Position numbers and translations under genes: made by a program | Assembly (NCBI GenBank): GCA_965662645.1 | Contig: CBFIII010000010.1 | Location: 1-64,000 of the forward strand | Source of the DNA: UBA5342 sp965662645 | GTDB lineage: Bacteria; Bacteroidota; Bacteroidia; Bacteroidales; UBA5342 | DNA length: 64,000 nt | Direction of reading: 5' to 3' | Notes under the pieces: generated by a model | Told to the model about the DNA's origin: nothing | The model's database searches: none | The model's input: only the letters and a program-made list of their open reading frames with translations | Shown: positions 53,959-61,567 of the stretch, piece by piece | Layout of the letters: each line of letters opens with the position of its first letter | Position numbering within the stretch: position 1 is the first letter of the stretch

Positions 53959-55668
53959 ATGATGAGGTTTCTGTGTCTTATCCCTTTCGTTTTAATTATG
54001 GTGTCCTGCCAACAAGCTGGCATTAGCGACAGCTTACCTCCCGATCTTGTGGAGACATTAGCAGAAGCTGAAGAACTTAGGTTTAGGCGTCCAGAATATG
54101 TGGATGTGCTATTGAGTCAATCTCTTGAGGCTATTGAGCATGCTGATAACGATGAGTTATGGGCTCAGTATTATTTTATACAAGCACACGTAGAGATGTC
54201 AAAAGGACATTTTGATCACGTGACCCACCTTGTTGATAGTATTAATATCTGTAAAACTTTTCAGGCTAATTATGAGGATAAGATAATCCTGATGAATGCT
54301 TTGCTATATGAAAAGATGTTGCTCTATGAGTCATCTTATGGGTATTATAAAAAAGTAGCCAGATTAGATAGGGCTGTGGCGTTGACTAATGATGAATTGC
54401 TAATCGCTCTATTAGGGAAAGTGCGAATTCAATTTTGGCTTATGTCTGATTATAAAACGACATTTAACCTAGCGACCTCTTTTGTAGCGCAGCATGATGA
54501 TGTGGACCTCTGTATTTATCATTCTAATGGCGCTTTACTTGATGGCAATGATAATCGCTCTTGGCATCTCAAGATGAGTGAGCAATGTGCTATGGCTGAT
54601 AGTTGTCATTATCAGCTTTTGCAAAGTTATATTCAACATGCAGCTTATTGCCGAGAACAAGATTCTATAGCCCATTATCTGGGTAAAGCTACGCAGTGTC
54701 TCGAGAAGCATCGTTTAGATTGGTTATTTAAAAACACGATTATTGAAGCCAGTTATCTCGAGATTAAAAGTAAATCATTAAAAGCACAAGGCCAGTTTGA
54801 TGATGCTATGGTGTTTGCACAAAAGGGGATAGATTTATCTCTTAGGTTGCGATTGGAGGATAAGGCCTACCGTATGTGTGTATTGTTGTCTGATATGCAG
54901 TTTGCTTTAGGGCAATATACTCAAGCTATGGCATCTAAGGATCAGGCACTTAATTGTCGTTTGGCTTATGCGCAACGTATTAATTCTTATAAGATTAAGT
55001 ATCTTGATGTAAAAGAGAGGGCTGACATACTGAAAATAGAGAATGATGATTTATTAACTGATAAGAAGAGTAAAACACTTCAAGTAAGATTTGTTCTAGT
55101 CTATAGTTTTATCGTTTCATTTATCATTTACTTGTTGTATAGTAATAGGAGAAAGATCAACGACATGCTGAACGTTGCTAAACGTACGATGCGTGTGAAA
55201 GAGTCTATCCATGAAAGGTATAAAGAACGTAATGACGCAATTCTAATGAAGTCTCAGGAAGAGATTCATAGAAAAGATATGATGCTAAAGGATAAAGAGG
55301 AGCGTTTAACGAAAATAACTTCTTTGGTTAAGGACTCTCCTTATAAAGATAAATCAAAACTCATAAAAATTGAAAATCTTGTTACTTCTGTTAAAACGAC
55401 AGAAAGTTGGGATTTATTTTATGAAGTTTACCAATATAAATATCCCAAAGGTGAAAAAAGTATGAGAACTATTTTTCCCAGTTTGGCACCTAAGGACTAT
55501 CAGTATCTGATGTGTGTACATTATGGTCTATCGCATGAAAAAATGGCCGTCTTATTTTCCATTCAAAAAGATTCTGTTAGAAAACGAAGTCTGCGCCTAA
55601 AGAAGACTTTTGGTATTTCTCCTAATACAGATATTAAGAATTTCTTATTGATTCATATTTCGGAGTAA
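53959..55668 (+). CDS. Membrane-anchored TPR protein with C-terminal helix-turn-helix
   Basis: A 569-residue regulator. It begins with a lipoprotein-like signal (PFVLIMVSC, C17), followed by a helical TPR-type repeat region (about 25-365; HFDHVTHLVDSIN, GQFDDAMVFAQKGIDLS, GQYTQAMASKDQALN). A transmembrane helix (about 375-395, VRFVLVYSFIVSFIIYLLYS) is followed by a long charged coiled coil (about 400-455). The C-terminal domain (about 500-569) is a LuxR-like HTH (YLMCVHYGLSHEKMAVLFSI, then KDSVRKRSLRLKKTFGI). The layout is periplasmic sensor, membrane, cytoplasmic DNA-binding. The lipobox together with a TM helix is odd. It precedes the MG2/plug array by about 270 bp and probably controls it. 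Confidence 0.8.
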   Translation: MMRFLCLIPFVLIMVSCQQAGISDSLPPDLVETLAEAEELRFRRPEYVDVLLSQSLEAIEHADNDELWAQYYFIQAHVEMSKGHFDHVTHLVDSINICKTFQANYEDKIILMNALLYEKMLLYESSYGYYKKVARLDRAVALTNDELLIALLGKVRIQFWLMSDYKTTFNLATSFVAQHDDVDLCIYHSNGALLDGNDNRSWHLKMSEQCAMADSCHYQLLQSYIQHAAYCREQDSIAHYLGKATQCLEKHRLDWLFKNTIIEASYLEIKSKSLKAQGQFDDAMVFAQKGIDLSLRLRLEDKAYRMCVLLSDMQFALGQYTQAMASKDQALNCRLAYAQRINSYKIKYLDVKERADILKIENDDLLTDKKSKTLQVRFVLVYSFIVSFIIYLLYSNRRKINDMLNVAKRTMRVKESIHERYKERNDAILMKSQEEIHRKDMMLKDKEERLTKITSLVKDSPYKDKSKLIKIENLVTSVKTTESWDLFYEVYQYKYPKGEKSMRTIFPSLAPKDYQYLMCVHYGLSHEKMAVLFSIQKDSVRKRSLRLKKTFGISPNTDIKNFLLIHISE

Positions 55669-55690
55669 GTGTATTTCGTTAACTTGTGTC

Positions 55691-55716
55691 AAGGTTTTGT
55701 CCTAAAAAACCTTTAT
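55691..55716 (+). terminator. Weak terminator after the TPR-HTH gene
   Basis: AAGGTTTT / AAAACCTT, 8 bp with a 7-nt loop, followed by TATTAG. The T-run is short, so read-through is likely. Confidence 0.4.
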
Positions 55717-55751
55717 TAGTGCTTGTAACTCTCCTATTATGAGTATTTAAT

Positions 55752-55771
55752 GTTTTGTCCCGTTTTGTCCC
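55752..55771 (+). promoter_or_regulatory. Tandem decamer, candidate operator of the MG2/plug array
   Basis: GTTTTGTCCC occurs twice head-to-tail (55752-55761, 55762-55771), and a near copy (GTTTTGTCCT) lies at 55694-55703 inside the preceding hairpin. Repeats spaced by one helical turn just upstream of the array are what a dimeric or oligomeric regulator would need. The TPR-HTH protein is the obvious candidate. Confidence 0.45.
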
Positions 55772-55934
55772 GTCTATTTATTTGTCTTGTGCTTCTCTTT
55801 TTCACACATTTGTAATTGAGAAATGTAATTGTGTTAGCATTACAGTCTAATTAATAAAATCATACGTTTGTCATAGAGTGATGAAGCAAGTGTTTTTTTG
55901 CTATTTATGTATTTGCGTATTAATTTTTAAGCCT

Positions 55935-58709
55935 ATGAAATCGCTATTATTATGCCTTCTTTTAGTGATGGGGTCAGCCCATGTACTTGCCGAGGATGTA
56001 TTCCAAAACCCAGATAAGGTTTATTTACATCTTGATCGTCATCTTTATGCACAAGGGGATACTGTGTGGATTAAAGGATATGCTTTGCACAGAGGGAATA
56101 ATACCCCAAGTGATAACAGTTATGCGTTGCACGTGCAAATGTTGGACGAGCGGGGTAAAGAAGTGCATAGCTATAAGATGCTGATCGTTGATGGTATGGC
56201 ACAGGGTCAAATTCACATAAGTAGTGTACTAGCACCAGGTTTTTATCAGCTGATTGCTCATACTGGTTATATGAAAAATTTTGATCAACGTTTTTTTTAT
56301 AAGACGACTATCGAAGTGAGAAAGCCTTTTAGGCACAGTACTATGAGTGTGCTTTTTGATAAGTCGGCTTACCAAGTGGGTGAAACAGCTATGGTAACTT
56401 TTACGATGCTGAATAAGAATAAAGTTCCCATTGGAGGTGGGCGTTTCGTTTGTGATTATCTTGAAGGTGATGAGCCGCCCAAAAGGAAAAGCTTACATTG
56501 TTATGATGATGGAACAGTCACTGTGCCTTTTTATATTACGGCTGGTTCTTACGCACAAATGCCTATGCTTGAGTTGTCTTATTATGAGACTCCTGGCGAT
56601 GAACATCCATTGACTCAAGAAGTTTATGTGCCCATGTATAATGATGAAATTCACCTTGATTTTTACCCTGAAGGAGGTGATTTGATACAAGGAATAAATA
56701 GTAAAGTGGCCTTTAAAGCTACTGATGTACGGGGGGCTCAACTTGATGTCACTTTTGATGTGTTTGAAGATGGCAAGAAGATATGTAGTGCCTCTAGTAT
56801 GCATGAAGGGATGGGGATGTGTACATTCTTGCCTAAGCAAGCAGAATACACGGTAAAAATCACTTCCTCACAAGGGGGTGAGACTATTTATGACTTTCCA
56901 AAAGTAAAAGATCGCGGTTATAACTTGTCCTTGCTTAGTCAAACAGAAGAGTCAGTTAGGTTACGTGTTAGTCAGAATTATGGGATGATTAAATCCTGTC
57001 AATTGTGGATTAGTCATTGCGATAGTTTATGGGGGGTAAAATCATTTGTTGTGGAGGGGACGCATCAGTTAGTGATATCTAAAGCTGATTTGCCTCATGG
57101 TATTGTCACTTTTACGCTTTCGGATGAAAATAATAAACCTCAAGCAGAACGTCTTGTGTATGTTGATAGTGATGTGTCTAGTTTGTCGATAGACTTAGCA
57201 CAGTCTGTGTTTGAATCTCGTCAAAAAGTGGATTTTTCACTTGCTTTAGATAGGCCAAAAGTCGCTCAATTGTCGTTTGCTGTGGTGGATTCTACTTATG
57301 CTAATAGTCCCAATTTGAGCTCTGCTACTATTAAAGCTTATGCCGAACTTGAGTCAGAACTTAAAGGTAGAATAAATAATCCTAACCAATACTTAGGTCA
57401 TAGTCGTAGTGTGGCCAATAAGCGAGATCTTTTATTGTTGACACATGGCTGGCGCCGTTTCGAGTGGATAGATAATGAGAAGGTTTTGAGTCATCTGAAG
57501 GTGCATGATTTTAACCGTGTAGTAGGTCAGGTGACCCGCTTGAAAAGGCCTTATGCGAATGCTAAAATGAGTGCTTTTATGTTGGGTAAAACAGTGGTTT
57601 CTACAGAGTTTGAGGCCGATGAACAAGGGCGTTTTTACATTGATCCTATTTATGAATCGCGTATAGATCAGAATATCTTAATCATGTCCCGAAGTCGGCG
57701 TGGGAATAAGGGCGTGACTTTGAAATTGACCGTCACAGATACCTTGCTGTTTTCCTCTGTTATTCAGAATAATAAATACAATCTATTGCCTGTTTTGCAT
57801 ACGAATGATTTTACAAATAGAGATAAGCAAAGCACTACGGTAGAACAACCTTTTATGAGTTACGAGAGTATCTTACTCAATGAATTTGAAGTCAGTGCTG
57901 ATAAAAAAGAGTTGGGTATGTCCGACTATTTTAAGGTCGCTGATGATGTGGCTTTAGGAAAAGATTTGAAAGAGGCTAGTTCTTTTTATTGGCTCTTAAG
58001 TCAGTTCTCGAACCGAATAGATGGAAATGTTTCAGGTTTTGAGGGAGTTTATAAAAAAGATGAAGCTAATATGGGTTTGCAGGATAATAATGAAACAGAT
58101 GGAATGGATAGGATTAGAATAGCCACCTATGATTGTTTGGATAGAAAAGATGTAATTTACCTTCCCGATGGTGGATGTGTGTCGATATATAAGGAAGATC
58201 TGAGTTTGATTTTTGATGAGATTAATACACCTGCTGCTATGATTTATGTCAATGGTGAACCTTGGGGCTACGAAGCAGCACCGTTAAGCTATTTGAAAAC
58301 TTCGGATATTGCTTCTATAGCTATTATGGATGGTGCTAAAGGATATGATCATTTTGGGATTGAAGCCTATTACGGCGCTATTATAGTAGAGACCTATGAT
58401 AAGAATATTGTTGATCAGTATAAATTACATCTTAGTCATGCCATCTTTGGGAACTTTATTAATGCGCGTCAATTTGCCAAAACACGCTACGATATAAAAG
58501 GAAAAAGTAATACGTTAGGAGATGATAATCGTGTGACTTTGCATTGGGAACCATTACTAGAGACGGATGAAAATGGCCAAGCCAAAGTTTCCTTCTATAC
58601 AGGAGATATCCCAGGCAAGAAACAGATTATTGTTCAAGGTTTTGATGATGAGGGGAACTTATATTATGAGACGGTTAGTTTTATGGTGAAAGACATTTTA
58701 AAAAGATAA
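55935..58709 (+). CDS. MG2-like/TonB-plug-like secreted protein, paralogue 1
   Basis: A 924-residue protein from the ATG at 55935, which gives a normal signal peptide (MKSLLLCLLLVMGSAHVLAE) in line with the paralogues. An upstream in-frame GTG/ATG at 55878-55881 would add 19 residues. The N-terminus (about 25-130: PDKVYLHLDRHLYAQGDTVW, FYQLIAHTGYMKNF) is the macroglobulin MG2-type beta-domain of many Bacteroidota proteins. More beta-domains follow. LLLLTHGWRRFEWID marks the middle. The segment AAMIYVNGEPWGYEAAPLSY, then IAIMDGAKGYDHFGIEAYYG, mimics a TonB-receptor plug but no barrel follows. The closing domain (LHWEPLLETDENGQAKVSFY) is shared by all copies. Function is unknown; an envelope or surface role is inferred. 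Confidence 0.8.
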   Translation: MKSLLLCLLLVMGSAHVLAEDVFQNPDKVYLHLDRHLYAQGDTVWIKGYALHRGNNTPSDNSYALHVQMLDERGKEVHSYKMLIVDGMAQGQIHISSVLAPGFYQLIAHTGYMKNFDQRFFYKTTIEVRKPFRHSTMSVLFDKSAYQVGETAMVTFTMLNKNKVPIGGGRFVCDYLEGDEPPKRKSLHCYDDGTVTVPFYITAGSYAQMPMLELSYYETPGDEHPLTQEVYVPMYNDEIHLDFYPEGGDLIQGINSKVAFKATDVRGAQLDVTFDVFEDGKKICSASSMHEGMGMCTFLPKQAEYTVKITSSQGGETIYDFPKVKDRGYNLSLLSQTEESVRLRVSQNYGMIKSCQLWISHCDSLWGVKSFVVEGTHQLVISKADLPHGIVTFTLSDENNKPQAERLVYVDSDVSSLSIDLAQSVFESRQKVDFSLALDRPKVAQLSFAVVDSTYANSPNLSSATIKAYAELESELKGRINNPNQYLGHSRSVANKRDLLLLTHGWRRFEWIDNEKVLSHLKVHDFNRVVGQVTRLKRPYANAKMSAFMLGKTVVSTEFEADEQGRFYIDPIYESRIDQNILIMSRSRRGNKGVTLKLTVTDTLLFSSVIQNNKYNLLPVLHTNDFTNRDKQSTTVEQPFMSYESILLNEFEVSADKKELGMSDYFKVADDVALGKDLKEASSFYWLLSQFSNRIDGNVSGFEGVYKKDEANMGLQDNNETDGMDRIRIATYDCLDRKDVIYLPDGGCVSIYKEDLSLIFDEINTPAAMIYVNGEPWGYEAAPLSYLKTSDIASIAIMDGAKGYDHFGIEAYYGAIIVETYDKNIVDQYKLHLSHAIFGNFINARQFAKTRYDIKGKSNTLGDDNRVTLHWEPLLETDENGQAKVSFYTGDIPGKKQIIVQGFDDEGNLYYETVSFMVKDILKR

Positions 58710-58861
58710 GATATGTTTAAAAAGCTATTTGTTACACTTCTTTTATTTCTATCGGCTTCTGTTGTAGCAGCCCAAGAAAAGTTCCACGCTCCCGATAAAG
58801 TCTATCTACAGCTCGACCGCAACCTCTACGCACAGGGCGATACAATATGGATAAAAGGCTA
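58575..58861 (+). repeat. Junction direct repeat, copy 1
   Basis: About 287 bp spanning the end of paralogue 1, the 3-bp gap and the start of paralogue 2. It is matched at 61281-61567 with about nine differences by eye; the offset is 2706 bp. Confidence 0.85.
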
Positions 58862-61415
58862 TGCTATGGAGCGAGGCACAAACAAGCCAAGCAATAATAG
58901 CTATGCTATACACGTGCAAATGCTCAACGAAGATGGAGCACAAGTAGGAGCTTATAAGCTTTTAACAATAGACGGAGTTGCTACGGGGCAGATAGAACTT
59001 TTAGGTGTTCAGAAGCCAGGCTTTTATCAACTCATTGCACACACAGGCTATATGAAAAATTTTTCGCAACGATTTTTCTTTAAAACCACATTTGAAGTGC
59101 GAGAAAAGGTACGACGCCGCACCATTAATGCGCTTTTTGATCAAGTGGCTTACGAAGCAGGCGATACGGCAAAAGTCACCTTTTCGGTCATAGACCAAAA
59201 TAAAACCCCTGTTGGCGGCGCACGCTTTGTCTTTCAATATATGCAAGGTGATGAAAAGGTAATGCAAAATGGTGTACACTGTGCCGATGATGGCATGATG
59301 ACAGTCAAGATTCCAATTATTGAAAACAAAAATAAAGCAAAACAATTCTTGCACTTAAATTACTATGCAGAGCAAACGGATGCTAAGCGTAAAGTGCAGG
59401 AGATTTCGATTCCTATAAAAAATGATAAGATTAATCTCACTTTTTTTCCAGAAGGAGGTGATTTAATAGAAAGCCTTAGTAGCAAGGTGGCTTTTAAAGC
59501 TTATGATGACAAAGGGAACCCCATAAACATAAAGGGAAATCTGTATAGGAACGATGAACTGCTGAGTCCTTTGGCTACCGTACACCATGGAATGGGGATG
59601 TTTACCTTATTGGCAGACACAGCTTCTTATACCTTTACTATTACTCAACCTTCAGGCATTGATTCTATTTATCAGTTGCCTGCTGCTAAGAAAGAGGGGT
59701 TCGTATTATCTTACTTATCTCAAAATAAAGAAAATCTTGTATTATCTGTCAAGCAAAACTATGCCACACCTCAAGATTGTAAATTATGGATTAGCTATTG
59801 CGATAGTTTATGGGCAGTTCACGACTGTGAGATAAATGGTGAATGTCAACTCCCTCTACCTAAAGATAATTTACCTCAAGGCATCGTCACTTTTACCCTG
59901 TCCGATGCCAATGGTGTACCTCAAGCCGAGCGGTTGGTGTATGTGCAAAAAGAAGAACCTGACTTGTTACTTTCGCTAGATCAACACGTTTTTTCTGCTA
60001 AAGAAAAAGTGGATGTTAATATAAATCTTGATACACCACACTTAGCCAATCTATCATTTGCTGTGGTCGATTCTTTATTGTCTAACAGCCCAAAACTGCA
60101 AACGACAAGCATCAAAGCCTATGCCCAACTCGGCTCTGAATTGAAAGGCTATATTCCCCATATCAATCAATATCTGGGTAGAGACAGAAGCATCGCTAAC
60201 AAACGTGATCTTTTACTCTTGACGCACGGCTGGCGGCGCTTTGAGTGGATCGATAATCGAGAAAGCTTATCGACGATGAAAGTACACGATTTTAACCGGG
60301 TGTATGGGCAAGTCAAACGATTGGGTAAGCCTTATCCTAAAGCCAAGATTGGTGCTTATATGTTAGGGGAAACAATAGCCGCTACAGAGTTTGAGGCAGA
60401 CAAGGATGGTCGTTTTTTCTTAGATCCCGCTTATAAGCTTAGGACCTATAATAACCTGATGATTATAGCACTCAATAAAAATGGAAAAAGAAGCGTTTCA
60501 TTATTTATTCAGAATACCGATACTATATTGTTTGATGCTATAGGAAAAAATAATAGTCAGGGTATTGCTCGTGTTTTGTTTGAGCCGATTCAGTTACAAG
60601 AAGAGCAGTCTCCATCAGTGGTGGAAGAGTCTTTTATGCTTTATAACACACAGATCTTAAAAGAGTTTGAAGTAAGTGCTCAACGAAAAGATTGGGATAT
60701 GTCAAAGTATTTTTCAGAAACCTCAGAACAAAAATTGGGTGAGGAGTTGGAGGAATTTATTTCATTTTCTTGGTTATTGAAACAGACGTCTAATCGCGTT
60801 TACATAGAAGGTGAGTATTTTGCAGGAGACAGTGAATCTTTAGTTCCAGAAAACAGGGTCTTAGTAAAGAATTCATTTAATGCCCCTTCTTACTTTTATG
60901 AATCTGATCTAATATTTATTTTCAATGAAGATAACCCCATGGGAGCAATGATATATGTGAATGATAAACCTTGGGGCTACGATCTTCATGCATTAGATTT
61001 TCTGAGAAAAGATGATGTAAAGGCTATTGCAATCTTAGATGGAGCAGCAGGATGCGAACATTTTGGTTCAGAGGCCTATTATGGCGCTATTATGGTATAT
61101 GTACACGAAGAAGCCTTGACGCGTGCTGTAATGAGTAGGAACCAGCTTATGTATGGCGATTTCGTCAAAGCCCGTCAATTCGTAAACCCCATCTACGAAA
61201 CCCAAGAACAAATAAAAACCGTAGGAGACGATAATCGCATTACCCTCCATTGGGAACCCTTGCTAGAAACGGATGAGCATGGCCAAGCCAAAGTTTCCTT
61301 CTATACAGGAGATATCCCAGGCAAGAAACAGATTATTGTTCAAGGTTTTGATGATGAGGGGAATCTTTATTATGAGACGGCTAGTTTTATGGTGAAAGAC
61401 ATTTTAAAAAGATAA
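58713..61415 (+). CDS. MG2-like/TonB-plug-like secreted protein, paralogue 2
   Basis: A 900-residue paralogue, starting 3 bp after paralogue 1 stops. A signal peptide (MFKKLFVTLLLFLSASVVAA) is followed by the MG2-like start (PDKVYLQLDRNLYAQGDTIW), a central LLLLTHGWRRFEWIDNRESL, the plug-like GAMIYVNDKPWGYDLHALDF and IAILDGAAGCEHFGSEAYYG, and the shared closing domain. The plug-like part keeps the position and glycine spacing of a SusC plug (LKDAxAxAIYGAxAANG) but lacks a barrel. The gene's first third and parts of its middle use more C-ending codons than its neighbours, hinting at a mosaic or imported origin. It is flanked by junction direct repeats, so it can be lost or amplified by recombination. 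Confidence 0.8.
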   Translation: MFKKLFVTLLLFLSASVVAAQEKFHAPDKVYLQLDRNLYAQGDTIWIKGYAMERGTNKPSNNSYAIHVQMLNEDGAQVGAYKLLTIDGVATGQIELLGVQKPGFYQLIAHTGYMKNFSQRFFFKTTFEVREKVRRRTINALFDQVAYEAGDTAKVTFSVIDQNKTPVGGARFVFQYMQGDEKVMQNGVHCADDGMMTVKIPIIENKNKAKQFLHLNYYAEQTDAKRKVQEISIPIKNDKINLTFFPEGGDLIESLSSKVAFKAYDDKGNPINIKGNLYRNDELLSPLATVHHGMGMFTLLADTASYTFTITQPSGIDSIYQLPAAKKEGFVLSYLSQNKENLVLSVKQNYATPQDCKLWISYCDSLWAVHDCEINGECQLPLPKDNLPQGIVTFTLSDANGVPQAERLVYVQKEEPDLLLSLDQHVFSAKEKVDVNINLDTPHLANLSFAVVDSLLSNSPKLQTTSIKAYAQLGSELKGYIPHINQYLGRDRSIANKRDLLLLTHGWRRFEWIDNRESLSTMKVHDFNRVYGQVKRLGKPYPKAKIGAYMLGETIAATEFEADKDGRFFLDPAYKLRTYNNLMIIALNKNGKRSVSLFIQNTDTILFDAIGKNNSQGIARVLFEPIQLQEEQSPSVVEESFMLYNTQILKEFEVSAQRKDWDMSKYFSETSEQKLGEELEEFISFSWLLKQTSNRVYIEGEYFAGDSESLVPENRVLVKNSFNAPSYFYESDLIFIFNEDNPMGAMIYVNDKPWGYDLHALDFLRKDDVKAIAILDGAAGCEHFGSEAYYGAIMVYVHEEALTRAVMSRNQLMYGDFVKARQFVNPIYETQEQIKTVGDDNRITLHWEPLLETDEHGQAKVSFYTGDIPGKKQIIVQGFDDEGNLYYETASFMVKDILKR

Positions 61416-61567
61416 GATATGTTTAAAAAGCTATTTGTTACACTTCTTTTATTTCTATCGGCTTCTGTTGTAGCAGCCCAAGAAAAGTTCCACGCTCCCG
61501 ATAAAGTCTATCTCCAGCTCGACCGCAACCTTTACGCACAGGGCGATACCATTTGGCTAAAAGGCTA
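61281..61567 (+). repeat. Junction direct repeat, copy 2
   Basis: Second copy of the junction repeat, spanning the end of paralogue 2 and the start of paralogue 3. The signal-peptide coding block is identical at DNA level to copy 1. Confidence 0.85.

Noticed and set aside
55878..55934. Upstream GTG/ATG start for paralogue 1
   Set aside because: It would add 19 residues before a complete signal peptide, whereas both paralogues begin directly with one; ATG 55935 is preferred, though not proven.
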